This document shows positions 10,536-22,333 of a stretch of 64,000 nucleotides of DNA, one piece after another. How positions within the stretch are numbered: the stretch's first letter is position 1; each line of letters begins with the position of its first letter. The DNA is from Trichoplusia ni. Its lineage: Eukaryota; Arthropoda; Insecta; Lepidoptera; Noctuidae. The notes under the pieces are model-generated. The model had not been told where the DNA came from. It did not search any database and saw nothing but the letters and a program-made list of their open reading frames with translations. Where the stretch lies: NCBI RefSeq assembly GCF_003590095.1, contig NC_039483.1, positions 15,190,001 through 15,254,000 of the forward strand, written 5' to 3'. A program made the translations under genes and the position numbers.

Positions 10536-12284
10536 TGCGACGCGGGACACTTTTTGGAAGAATTGTATTGTGCTTGTAGAGTTTTGTGAAATTCGTTGAT
10601 GTTAAGTGGTTGTGGAGAAATTGTGTGTAAGGCGTTGATTGTTTGAGTTACCTAATAAATAATTTATCTTTTGTAGGTAAATGGACTAATATGAAATCAT
10701 ACGAAACAGTTTACTTCCGAATTAAGTTATTACGTCACGTCCAATGAGTTCAGACAAAATCAAAACCCTGAGTAAATATTGCAAGATTATAAGATTTTGT
10801 TGATGCGAATGAAGATTAATGCTTTTTTTACACACATATCACCATGCCTCCGATAGTAGAGTGTTCAGTTTTACAAAATTTTTTACTTGTAGTTAATTTA
10901 GGATATCATTTATCCTATTTATTACGATTTTGATTTATTCTAAAATTTTGTCAAATTATATCGAACCAAAAATCTCACTATACAAACATAAATAAAACAC
11001 AAAATCTACTTTTAACCCTTCCCAACCTTCCAATTTAATATAGTACTTTTACGAAACCGTCATAATTACCCCTACATATCTTGTCTCTCCAACCGGAGCC
11101 TGTAATTACAAATATACACAAGTACTCGTCAAGTTAATTCTCTAAGCTCTTTGAACTATCGCCCGCAAATTCATATTTTCCCGGCCAATGGGCTCGAAAA
11201 TTACTGGAATTATACGTGCGAAGTGCAGTCGAAAGGCCGGGGTACAAATGTAGCCGTGTGGTGTTTCACGGGTTGTAGAGTTGACGGTAGTCAGTCGAGG
11301 TTTGATTGAGTTTGTCAGAGTTTCGGATTTTTCTTTTTAATTAATCATGGCTTTTGGTCAACGGATTAAAGTTGTTGGTATATTATCACTGTTTGTGAAT
11401 ATAATTTATAATCTTTTTCAGATGTATTAATATCATTTGAGTTGCTATTACACATTAGCTTCATCCTTTCGTATAGTTAATGTACAATCTGCTGTCATAG
11501 CTTAAACCGGCCGTAGGTCTCTGATACAAGGTTTTTAGCAAGCGATAATTAGTTTCTAGAAATCGTTACATCATTTTTGCTTATCGGTCATACAACTAGA
11601 CTTAAACAGCTTACACATCAGCTCTAAACAGTTCAACTTTAACTACATAAATCAAAACAAAACTCTTTAAATAGATCTAAAACCGTTTTAATTGTACTTT
11701 TTGCTTACTTAAATTTTTAATATCAGCTCAACTGTAATCCTCGCAGTTCAAGCTTGTTTATTTAACTTTATTATTATTAAACATTTACTTTATTATAATT
11801 TAACTTTTATAAAGCCTTACAGCTAACCTCTTTAGTTCTTTTTGTCATTTATTTCCATAACAAACCAAGTTTTACTTTGGTTTTTGTTTAGATACTTTCA
11901 CTAGTTCGGTGTATTCTTAAACAATAAAATGGAAAATTATTATTTGTGCTTGAGTCAAAACTATCCTTTTAGTTCTCAATTCTTTTCACATTTATATTAT
12001 GTTTTATACTATGTTAAAGAGTAGTATAAAATTATTACATTTTCATCTTAAAATTTACTCAAAATTTTTCGTTTCCTCTCTCGGTACAAGAGTATTTCAC
12101 CTGCACTCAAGAAATATTGCCAGAAGTGACTTCCTTAGCTTTTAAGGGAAAGAAAAATTATTCGAGTTTTGTGAAACTGGTTTTTAAGAGAGCATCCTGA
12201 AACCTTTATAAATAAAGGGAAATCTTTTTAAATTCTTCAGTGTACCTGTATAATACTACTTTTATAATTAGATATACTCACCTG

Positions 12285-12400
12285 TTGTTTTAGTGGTTAG
12301 TGGCATTGACTGCTACATCAGAAGCTGTGGGTTCACCACCCAAGTCAAATGTTTATGTGACTAGGATGATGATTTGTTCCGCGTCTAGTTGTCATTTATG
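12285..12400 (+). repeat. tRNA-derived SINE, 5' part
   Basis: A box-like TAGTGGTTAGTGGC (12291-12304) and B box-like GGGTTCACC (12329-12337) are correctly ordered and spaced for a pol III promoter. They are followed by a region resembling the lepidopteran SINE body at 38455-38705 (the CCCA-GACAAATGTTT segment after the B box). The body decays after about 12400. It is not a functional tRNA: the B box is mutated and no cloverleaf closes. Confidence 0.55.
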
Positions 12401-13964
12401 CATTTATTTCTTTCTTTCTTATTTATGTATTCGTTTATGATACTACTGACTGCCCTTAACTACTACACGTACTAGAATCTTAAATAGTTCACTTTCTGAG
12501 AGATACGTCAAAAGTTCTGTGTACGATAGAAATAAAACAAGTATACGAAGTAAATGACAATAAGTACGATATTTTTGACTAACATACTATGTTAATTATG
12601 CATTTATCCATATGAGTCGTCAGAGTTGTGAAAGGATACCAGTTCAGCTGAAAAAATTAAAAGAAAAGTCTAGTTCAATATTAATAATTATTACAAAAAA
12701 AAATACGTTCCTCGACAAATATATTTGAGGTTTCAAGTGGAAACGATAAAACACGGTGTTTAACATTCGGCCGGCTCAGTGAGGTGCAAGCGACCACACG
12801 TACGTATACATGTGGGTAGTCCCGCTCTCCGTGAATATAAATGAACGCTTTTAAACGCATGAATCCTTTACCAGAATCTATTTCATTGTTAAACATGAAA
12901 TTTACCTCGAACTCTCTTTTGTTTTTAGTGTTTTAGGTCTTACGAACGGTGGCTGTTTTTGTCATAATAGTATAGTAAAGAATTTTCAATACTAGATCAT
13001 CCATGGGTATGTAATTTTTTAATTGGTAAATACTATGACAAAATGGAATCAATGGTGAAAAAAGTTTATCACAGATCAAGTGGTCATTGCGAGTTTTTTT
13101 TAGTTAAACATATTAAGACAAAACGTTATATAATTGTCACATTCCATTTATCTGAAAGACAAATCAAAATTTTAGTCATATCCATGATTACGGTAAATTG
13201 TTAGACGCGAGATATCCTCATACCATTTTCCAAATTCTAGACACCACATAATCCAAACCAGACAAATAAGAACTCCACCCGAACGCAACAATAAATTCCT
13301 TGCCCTAACATATCAGATCAATAATAAACAAAGCTTATAAAGACTACTGAACGATGTGCAGTAGCAATGGAATCTTGATCGTAATTAGTGCGATACAGAT
13401 TAACATTTAGATAACTGCGTACATTAGCATGCGGCTGCAATAATTCAGTGCCTTGCGTTCGTTGGATAGCTGATTAGCAAAAACCGTCGTTAGGATACGA
13501 TAGTGTTACGCAGCGGCTCTCAATGTTCCCTAGAGAGGTCTATAGATGCATCGGACTTTTGTCGTAGGGTAGTGTAATGCAATTTGCATGGCCCCTTCTG
13601 AACGACCCTATTCATGTAAGACAATTTTGAGTAAAAGTGTGCGCCATATTGCATGCTTGATGGCGTTTTATTAATTTTACGTTCTTTTATCAATTCAATT
13701 GTGTTATTAAACCCAAATTATTAGAGAACGTATTTTTGAATTATTAGTTGTGTAAGTATCTATTTTTTTTTCTCATCTTCGTAATAAAACTTTATGCTGC
13801 AAATGAAGGCCACTCTCGCTAGGTATAAAAACATCTTAATGTTAGATACCACTGTGTGCAACACCGAGTGGATAAGCCTTTTATTTCTAGCATATTTTGT
13901 TTTACATACTTTAAATAATTATAACAAGATTATGTATACAGAATAGGTTTTTTAGGATCGTACA
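12401..13964. other. Gene-free unique DNA
   Basis: No gene or repeat is recognised. A moderately GC-rich patch lies at 13480-13600 and contains the POU octamer ATTTGCAT (13582-13589). The frame at 12681-12896 (minus) has no domain. Confidence 0.45.
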
Positions 13965-14195
13965 TTTTGTCACTACAACCCAGGTTTAGGTATAGGTCTC
14001 CTCCAAAGATGCGTGTCTATCATGTACTACGTCGGTTCAATTTAGGCCAGCTAACCATCTAAGGTCGTCTTCCCATCTCGTTGATTGTCTCCCCCGCTTA
14101 TCTTCTCAGTTGGGCCGTTCCACGATGTTACTGTCAAAGTCCATCTCTTTATATCTCGTGATGTGACCAGCTCATATCCATTTTAGTTTTTATGC
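13965..14195 (-). mobile_element. Decayed LINE ORF2 C-terminus
   Basis: One minus-strand frame reads KW, then AGHITR, then KRGRQSTRWEDDLRWLAG and later HASLEETYT, interrupted by four in-frame stops. This is the order seen at the C-terminus of many insect non-LTR retrotransposon ORF2 proteins after the reverse transcriptase: K-W-x-W-AGH-x-AR, GR-x-x-TRW-x-DDL, then W-x-x-LEEAY. The enzyme domain itself is absent, so this is a dead 5'-truncated copy. Confidence 0.75.
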
Positions 14196-16200
14196 AGCTT
14201 TTAAGACTTAGTTACGTTATTCAAATTTCACATTACATCGAACTTTTCAACTCAGTCATACAAAAATGTCAGTTTTGTCAAAAACCAAAAACTTTGAGAA
14301 GCATTGCTCGCGTCATTCGGTTTGCTTTCATTGTTTGTCTGTTTGCGTGTTTAGATCGATCCGGTGGATTGCGATCGTGATGCGGGCATGAATGGACGAA
14401 ACAGTCTGTTGTCAGTTATCATTGCAAACTACTCTAGTGCCGTGATCCAATGTGTGAATGATGCTGATTTGCTTGCATGCGATGGACTGTTTCAATGGTT
14501 TCGGTAAATTGTTTGTTTATGTAACTGTGTTATGATTTTAGAGAACTCTGTATGTTTGTACGGAATTAACGATGTGTGCATTCAAAAATGTATTGATAGG
14601 CATTAGTGACTGATTAGAAAAATATTTGAAGTTATAATTGTATATTTTATTGATAAAATAAGGTATAAGTAATTGTTATTGTAACTATTCATTTCGAAGT
14701 TATTCCTATTAAAACCTTCCTTAACTGAGACACAGGGTGTTTTTAATACACCTGTTATCACGAATATAAGGAACAAATTAAGCAATATCTTTTATCGACA
14801 TTACTGAAGAACACAGATTGTACCTACAGTCTGATTGCAATACCTTCCTGTCTACCCAAGTATACAAAAAGAGCTCGATGAAAATCTTATTTCACAAATT
14901 GTATGTCCCGGCAGATGGCATCCAAGATCAGACGGATCGTTCGCCTCCGATACACTTCACTTAGTTACCTTGCATTTCTTCCTCCCTAATAAGACTCCCT
15001 TTAAAGAATTACTTGCTTTTTATTACCTTTAACGCGCTGTAAACGACTAGGAAACTCGGGACGGACATCAAAGCTTAAGATAATCCAATAAGGTGCATTA
15101 CTTGGCCTTCCAGCCCGGATAATTTGAACAGGGAGGCTCCTTAATCAACGATGATAGAAGAAAGGCCCTTTTTATATTCGTCAGGTAATAATCTGGTAAT
15201 GCGACGGACTGATGAATAAGGAACGTCTTGTGAGACGACTTTTTCGCTGATTTTGATTAAAAGGAATTTGTTAATTGTTCTTATAGATACGTACATGTTT
15301 CTATAATGTTAGTTTAGTGTTAAAAAATTAAAAACAGTGTTGATAATTTTAATCTTTAAGGTTTATAATTCATTAGGTGTATCGTAATATTTTGATTTAC
15401 AGAAAAAGTTCCAACAATAAGGCATAACCCAAAACGTCGGAATACAAACAATCTTAAGGTTGGTATCTAAAAATTTTCTTTACGCGCTGTGTTAAAAGAG
15501 CTGATACACCATAAAATATATTATTAATTTCCAATTTGATGAATGTTGTAAATAACAAGAAGTGCAGACTTGGCGCCATTTCCACTACAATAGTTCACTG
15601 ACCTGGTATTTCCACGGTTTTCCATCGTTTTTCTTGTTCCCCGTCCTATCTGAGACGCCATTGAATTATGTTGTCACGTTAAGATTAATGGGATTATGTC
15701 GATGTTGCCCCGACACTGCTTTTTTCCTTTTAATTCTAAGGTTTTAAATGTTTGGGTTCTTTTTTGCGTCCGTGAATTTCAGATGAGTCGTAAGTGAAAA
15801 TTCTTTTTTTTTTTGTTCAAAAGAAGGACTTTCAATTTTTTTTTATACCTTTTGTACTTTTAAATTGTTATTATTTTTTCAATGATTCCTGTTTCGGATT
15901 AAATTGCAGTAGGTATATTTGAGATTCGATAAGACGCTATGTACTTTAAACCTTTTCAGTGAAGTAACATACTAAAAGAACAGTGGTTCAGAGATGGGTA
16001 TAATAACATTTCAAACGGTCTACTAACAATTGAGTAACTTTACTTATACTAACAAACTTTAAAATGAAAACAAGACAACTCAACTCGAAGCAAAAAGCTT
16101 TGCCATTCGTAACGAATACTTTAACTTAATTTGACATAATAATTCGTGTCTGTCCATCGAATGGGATTGTAAATCTACGTGCTTCAGTGCCTGTACTATG
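14196..16200. other. Gene-free unique DNA
   Basis: No recognised gene or repeat. Poly-T tracts occur at 15804-15845. Frames at 14192-14380, 14835-15032 and 15562-15747 are short and without domains. Confidence 0.45.
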
Positions 16201-16204
16201 ATAC

Positions 16205-16300
16205 CTTAACGTAGACCTGTCGCTTTTGTCCAACCGAGACGCCGCTACGTGCGTTGTAGAGCACTGTCTCACTTTTACAATAGAAAGCAGCTCACCTAAA
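16205..16300 (-). repeat. Unclassified dispersed repeat, copy 1 (reverse)
   Basis: Read on the minus strand, GAGACAGTGCTCTAC followed by TAGCGGCGTCTC matches 27162-27195 in order and spacing. The shared segment continues for about 60 bp at lower identity. The class is unknown to me. The ends are not definable from this copy. Confidence 0.4.
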
Positions 16301-16541
16301 GATAATCATAGTACAGGGTCTGACGTCTAGTAGAGTTCACTCTAAAATATTGTGTGTCGGTTCACCGCAATACTGTTCAAAGGAAATTTTAATATTGCTA
16401 CAGTTTTAAAGGAAACTTTTACGCTATAAATTATTTGAAGGAAGTTTATTTTGATGGAATGAGGTTTTTAAGAACTTTTCTGCTAAGTCGACTTTAAAAT
16501 CAGGAGTATTTGTCTTTAGTAAGCAGTTGTGATAATAATAA

Positions 16542-16734
16542 TCTGTATCTAATACATAAAATTCCCGTGTCACGATGTTAGTTACCGTACTCCTCCGAAA
16601 CGGTTTAACCGATTTTTACCAAATTTTATATGCGTATTCTTTAACTTTTTGGTTTCTTTTTATAATGTGGTATTAAAAATACATACAACTAGAAATAATT
16701 TATTAGGCAAAACAACGTTTGCTGGATCAGCTAG
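16542..16734 (+). mobile_element. Non-autonomous Helitron of a second family
   Basis: This begins TC near 16542 (an alternative start is 16548), preceded by A, and ends CAGCTAG at 16734, followed by T. The internal CGTGTCACGATGTTAGTTAC and the terminal GGCAAAACAACGTTTGCTGG match a lepidopteran repeat family I recognise. A|TC...CTAG|T fits Helitrons. The body differs from the copies at 5309, 28504 and 51919, so it is a separate family. It has no coding capacity. Confidence 0.65.
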
Positions 16735-19176
16735 TTTTTTAATGTACAGTATTAACAGGATTACTAACACTAAATACTTAGCCTACTTCTACGATTAGCC
16801 GTTTTGAATGTCAAATTAAAAAAAATACATACATTAAAATTGTTCAGGATTTGTTCTTTCTATCAGTTGAAATAAACACTATCCTAAATTTCTCATACAT
16901 ATATATATAGCAACATATATATCATGTAGTTGATGGCAACAGGTGAGCGACGAAATAGCAGTGGGGAAAACAAAAAACAATCGTCGAATGTGACCGCAGG
17001 CTCTGACGGACGACTGTTGAACTTGATACTTGAATGTTGATTAGTCTTTAGTTGTATACTATTGGACATACAAGAAAGGACTTCAGGACTTTCGAAATTC
17101 CATTATAAGTAATAGCTGTATATTATCTCGCTATTTATTTATGTAGCTATTTAGCACAAAATTTTGTTGTATTTATTTAAATTAACATAAATGGAAATGT
17201 GAATTTAATATTCGGGAAATGAAACTGTTGTTGTCCTAAATACTTATATAAATAAATAATGTTATTATATTGTCTTAAATTAATCTGAAAAAATTTGAAA
17301 AACAAAATCTGAATGTATATTTGTACTACGTTTGGTAGCACTTTAAAGAAAACGATTAAAATAATAAACAGACATAAAGCAATGAAAACTATTCTGTATT
17401 CGCTTCAAATACAACGCCATAACCAGTCACCTTCACAAATAATAATTAAAAAAAAAAACAACAACTAACGTCGCAAAAGTTAGAAACAACAGTCTCTTTG
17501 TTCTACAACTTTTTGCCGCAGTTCTGTCTGAGTTTGTACGCGTTTTTTGCTTTTCCGAAATGTTTTATGAGTAGAGTTGCGCTTTGCAGGCATTTGGATA
17601 TGCAGAGCGGTGACAAAAACTCCGATGTGGATTATTCTTTATACAATGCGGTGTTGTTTTGTACCCTTTTCGAGTTTTGTTAGATTAAATTGTTCAATGC
17701 ATTGCTTGTTTCATATGCGACTGGTTTTGTAAAGGAGTTTGATTTATTTTGTTTTCGTTGGATACGTAGTTGGTTTGAAATGTGAGTGGTGAGTAGAAAA
17801 CCTTTTTTACAGGGTTAGAGCTTTTATTAATTTTATAAATTGGTGCAAAACGCTCAAGATCTTTGTTTATTTTTCAGAAACTCCTTTTTCTGGTATATGA
17901 TTAGCTCACATACCTACACTTTGCAGGATAAAATGTTTACTGTTTTTTTTGTAGAGTAATGTAATCTTAGAAATATCGATTCGAAATTAAGATTTTGTAC
18001 ACTTTACTGCGCTACAAAGTGACTTTTAAATGTCTAAAAATGACCTAATTACTATCCTATTCTTCCTTCCTCAAGAACAACTCCTACAAGGATAGAGAAA
18101 AGAAAGGTACCTACAAACAAGATGTAAGACCGAATCGTTTCGAATGCAACAAGAATTAATTGCAAATGCACAATTCCCTATATTTAGTTCGAATACAAAT
18201 TGACCCACGTATTAGTAGTTTACAATACAAAACGATGCGTTGTCCCAGAGGAATAACTTGGTACGTGTCCTACAATTAAACAGTTCTATTGGTTACTGGT
18301 TCTATCTATTGGTTAACTATGCTTTTCTTAGGTTTATTAGTTTGGTCGTATTTCTCTACGGACGTGCATTAGAGCAACCGGTGTTTTATAATGTCGTATT
18401 AAAGATTCATCAGTCCTTAATCATGTGTATGTGAGTTTAAGTGAAAAATGTAAGGTGTTTTTGTATAAATACTTAGTTAAGTCTTGAAACGCAAATGTTT
18501 CTCAAGTATCGTAATCATGGCAACACTGTATGACGTAGCACACAAATCATTGGTAGACTAACAGCTAGGTCTCAACTGCTGAAACGAGAACACTTAATAA
18601 CGAGCCCGTATAGTACCCGTACCGTGCAAATGAATAGGTTTAGATCGCTTAACAAACAATCTCTACCAATAGACACAGATATTATTCTCGACTCTACATT
18701 CATAGACTTTAACTCATAATTAGTAAATCAATTTATCAATTTCAAAGTCACTTAATTACGTCATTTACCCCCCAAAGTAAACCGTAATCAAATTTAACTA
18801 TTAATTTAAACTGCCTCATCTATTTCCCCTTGATCACATAATTTTCTAACTGAAAGTACAGTGCAAAACAAAAAGGTTTAAAAATAAGCTTAATTCGGAC
18901 AAATGGTGGACGTTTGATGACAAAAACGTTGGTCTTTAATTGATTTAATTTGTAGCGAGTCACAGCCCGCGGCAGGGAAGTGTTGCTTTGTCGGATGCTG
19001 GTAAAGGTGTGTTCATGGTGTAAAGTACGAGGCAAAAATCAAATATTTCTCAAAGAAATTGTTATAAAAATGAAGCTTTGAAGAAGAAGAATAGCAAAGA
19101 ACTTGTTTTGTAAAGCGAAAGGGAAGGCTATTGCCCAAAAGTGGGATCTAGTTTAGACTAAGAAGGAACCATACAG
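16735..19176. other. Gene-free unique DNA
   Basis: Mostly A+T-rich. A small GC-rich patch lies at 16940-17030. No gene is recognised; the frames at 17498-17683 and 18240-18434 have hydrophobic stretches explained by T-richness. Confidence 0.45.
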
Positions 19177-19385
19177 TATGACTGCACGGATAGCCAAATG
19201 ATTGAGGTTGAGGTCAACTGTGCGCGATGTATCGAGTCTTCAATCCTCGCGTAGGACGAACATTTGTGTGGATCCACGAATCCCTGCATTGTCCTGAGTC
19301 TCGGTGATTTTGTGCATGTGACTTGAATATTTATGTAAGGACCACGACACAAGGATTAAATTTCTTAATGCGAGAGTCGTTCTTT
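19177..19385 (+). mobile_element. tRNA-derived SINE, near complete
   Basis: A box-like TAGCCAAATGATTGA (19191-19205) and B box-like AGTCTTCAATCCT (19235-19247) are spaced as in a pol III promoter. They are followed by the body (GACGAACATTTGTGTGGATC, then TTTTGTGCATGTGACTTGAA) and the GACACAAGGA segment that I recognise from a noctuid SINE. SINEs of this type are transcribed by pol III and mobilised by LINE machinery. Fragments of the same body occur at 43165, 55350 and 61062. Confidence 0.7.
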
Positions 19386-20025
19386 TAGTACAAAATTTTT
19401 CCCTGATTATTTGTTTCAGCCAGTATAATATTCACATTCCGCATTCCACGAGGTACTGTGTCCACTGCCTAACAGTTTCCTGGAGCCGTGCTTTCATTTG
19501 TTTTCATTAACGCTCCCGCGTTGTCGACTGAGCCGCGCTTATTGACACGCGGCACAAATACCCGCACACAGTGGAAGACCTGATTTATTTGCGCTTTTCA
19601 CTATTATATTCAATGTTTTAATTCTTCGTGTATTTTTTTTTCTTATTTATTTGATGTATGTTTTTGGTGAGTTGGTAGAGGAATTGATTTTGACTACAAA
19701 TATCGGTACGTTAAAAAAACAATCGGTAATCTAAATGAACAATATTAGTTATTTTATAAACCATTTTTACCTTTACATTTTTTACCAGGCAGACCTGGCA
19801 TGAATTAGAACTTATGTAAAAATTTTAATGCGACTAAGATCTAAAGTGTGTGTCTGTAACGCAAAATGTCTGTTAGCATAATACTAAAACGCAAACAATT
19901 GGTCTAGACAGGCATCATTTAATTTACATGACTCTTTTCCTGCCTCCAAAATCATCCGCGATATCCTCATCCATCAAATTTATGAACGGTTACTTTAGGT
20001 CGAAATTCATTGTGGCCTTTCATAA
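19386..20025. other. Gene-free interval with a GC-rich patch
   Basis: The stretch at 19430-19570 is relatively GC-rich and looks unlike the flanks. It could be a conserved non-coding element, but no repeat or gene is recognised. Confidence 0.4.
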
Positions 20026-20180
20026 GTAGTAGCAACAAGTTCTTATGTACATACATCATATATGAAAATTTCAACTGTCTAGCTATCACAGTTCATAACA
20101 TATAGCTTGATGACAGATGGACTTACAGATATTCAGATATTCAGACGGCAGAAAACGGTTCAGGTACGGAACCCTAAAAA
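20026..20180 (+). repeat. Repeat tail ending GTACGGAACCCTAAAAA
   Basis: The order is AACTGTCTAGCTATCACAG, a degenerate GACAGATGGACTTACAGA tract, and the terminal GTACGGAACCCTAAAAA (20164-20180). The terminus is the same as that of the large repeat at 7856-8947, but the body differs. I recognise this body from lepidopteran genomes. Other copies are at 3801, 33163 and 62151. Confidence 0.65.
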
Positions 20181-20254
20181 TAAACATAATTCGATAGAAT
20201 ATAAAACTGATCGGTACTTTTCGATTTGAGATAGATTTTTGTGCAGTGAGCGCG

Positions 20255-20268
20255 CCACCTAGCGGCGC
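20255..20268 (+). promoter_or_regulatory. CTCF-like motif in a GC-rich hairpin
   Basis: CCACCTAGCGGCGC resembles the CTCF consensus. It is embedded in an inverted repeat, CGCGCC (20251-20256) against GGCGCG (20264-20269). Binding is inferred only. Confidence 0.2.
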
Positions 20269-21132
20269 GTCGCAGTTTTATTGCGGACCCTCCGAAGACG
20301 CTTTGTGATGTAAAAGATTGATGCCTATCTCCTGCACTTTAGAATTCGTTAACTGGTGCGAAATATTTGTCATGTCGGTTGTTTGTTGAAGTGATTTTAT
20401 TGTACTTTTTAATGATTCTTTGACAACAATTATGTGGCGTTTGATAAAATCTCATTATAAATGAAGGTTATTTTTTTTTGTTATTGATAATTAGATTTTG
20501 ATATACTGAATGCTTAAAAAGGCCGAGAAAAGACAGCATAACGGAAACCAAGCCTTGATTATTTTTCGTTCACTTAAAAATAAATTTACTATTAAAATAA
20601 TGTGACACCATTTAGTTTTTTATTGCAGTAAAAACGGTTCTAATTTGATAAACAATACATATTAAGGAACCAAACGATACATTTTGTGAATCCAAAAAAA
20701 AGGAAGTACCTTAAAAAAAATACAAACCTTTTGTTGAAAATTACCGCTGCAGATAAAATACGAATAAACGCAGGTAAATCCAGGGAAACAGCATGTATGT
20801 CACAAGATACGGGTGAATAAGTAATGCTGGGTGCAGCGTAATGTGACGTTGCATTGTACGGAACCAGCTCCGGGGATTTTATATCGCTATAGAATTGTGA
20901 ATACTTTATTCCTGGCTCATACTGAGGAATTCAAAAGAATATTGCTTTTGAGATAACGTGTAAAGCTTATTATTGGTTATTGAATAGGGATGTCGACTGG
21001 GTATAAAAGGAAAAAATCTAATTAGTCCCTCAGTTAGATAATTGAAAAGTATGAGACACGTATTTTTTCCTTTTTCAGAAAAACTAGAATTGACAAGGAA
21101 TAACTGCTTTAAAGTTTAGAAGAGGGGGCTTG

Positions 21133-21175
21133 TGACGTAACGATAGAGTAAAATTTATACTCAATCGTGACGTCA
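21133..21175. repeat. CRE-bearing hairpin
   Basis: The arms 21133-21150 and 21158-21175 pair at 16 of 18 positions with a 7-nt loop. The right arm ends in a perfect TGACGTCA and the left arm begins TGACGTAA. It may belong to an unrecognised dispersed repeat or be a paired bZIP site. Confidence 0.55.
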
Positions 21176-22319
21176 TGCGTAAGTTTCATTCACTGTAATT
21201 TGGTCAATTTATGTTTGCGGGACAAATTAAAAAATACGTGTCCATTATTATACAAAAAAACTACAAGACGGACACTGCAAAAATAAATTGTCGCCATCCC
21301 TATTGTTGTAGGTTAAAACCAGATATCATTTCTTTAAGGATCTTTTCTTTTTACTTGAAATAACTAATAAATATTAAGCACATTAATTTCCCTTAATTGA
21401 TTTTTTTAATGATGTTGGTCTCAACATTCAAAATACTTTTCTACTTTATGCACTGCAACGTATATTTTGTTAAAAAAACCCTACAAAATGATATAATACA
21501 AATTGAAGGCATTTACAAATTGTATGTAATAACATCAAATTCTAAACAGTACCGACATTTACTTCAAAACTATTCACCCTCAATAACATTCTACTCGACT
21601 CATTCGAAAAAAGTTGACAATTGAACGAGCTCCCAACTCGGGCTTACTTAACAATAAAAGTGGCCCGTCAAACCCAGCGCAGTGTGGCGTCAACAAAACA
21701 AACAAACATACATTTTTCAGTGCCATTACATCATTTCAAGCCGCGGCCGTCTCTAGCTCACAAAATGCGCTGTAAAAAACGCCAAGCAGACTGCATAGGA
21801 GCACAAAGCATAGAATTTATCGTCCACCTCACGTGCCCGAAACACGCTCTCACGGATGCAAGGCGACTACTGGATGTGGTAGTAGAGGACTGTTTATGTG
21901 TTTCCTCCTTAAGTATTTATGTGGGAGTCTCCTTGTAAGGTGATTTGTATGTAGGGTAAGGTTCAAGGGCGGTAACGCTTGGCGATTCTTGTTAAGTGAG
22001 TCATTTAAAATGGTTCCTTCTTTGATTGTTTTTAATAATATTGTATGAATACACAAACATTTCGCATTTATGAAAATTGACTAGCTAAACACTGCTGTTC
22101 TTGTTGCTCGGTCGTAGTATGGTGTTATGTGTGTCTTATAAATGGTTTACCCATTATCATTTTTAAGCAAATCTTTGGTTTATTTTTATTAGAACTACTG
22201 CCCAACCAGCCAATCGACATTTCTACAATTTAACTACATTATGTTCTTATTTCTATTTGTGGGTTTGGCGTGGAGACCTAAACCACTTTCCTATCCAGTC
22301 AGTGCCATGTTGTTTCGAT

Positions 22320-22333
22320 AAGTCACGTGACTT
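22320..22333. promoter_or_regulatory. 14-bp palindromic E-box
   Basis: AAGTCACGTGACTT is a perfect palindrome containing GTCACGTGAC, the high-affinity site of the MITF/TFE and USF bHLH-zip family (the CLEAR motif of lysosomal genes). No gene start is recognisable nearby, so function is inferred from the motif alone. Confidence 0.35.

Larger units (their letters stand above)
8948..12284. other. Gene-free interval with several motif-dense GC-rich patches
   Basis: No gene is recognised. Patches that stand out from the A+T-rich background are 8955-9078 (unrecognised, GC-rich), 9810-9900 (palindrome CGCACGTGCG and an AGATGGCGC on the minus strand), 10440-10545 (bZIP/E-box cluster) and 11200-11300. 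The remainder is A+T-rich without clear structure. Confidence 0.5.

Noticed and set aside
21621..21938. 105-codon frame, plus strand
   Set aside because: No recognisable domain, no homologous pattern, and a minus-strand frame overlaps it; codon use looks random.
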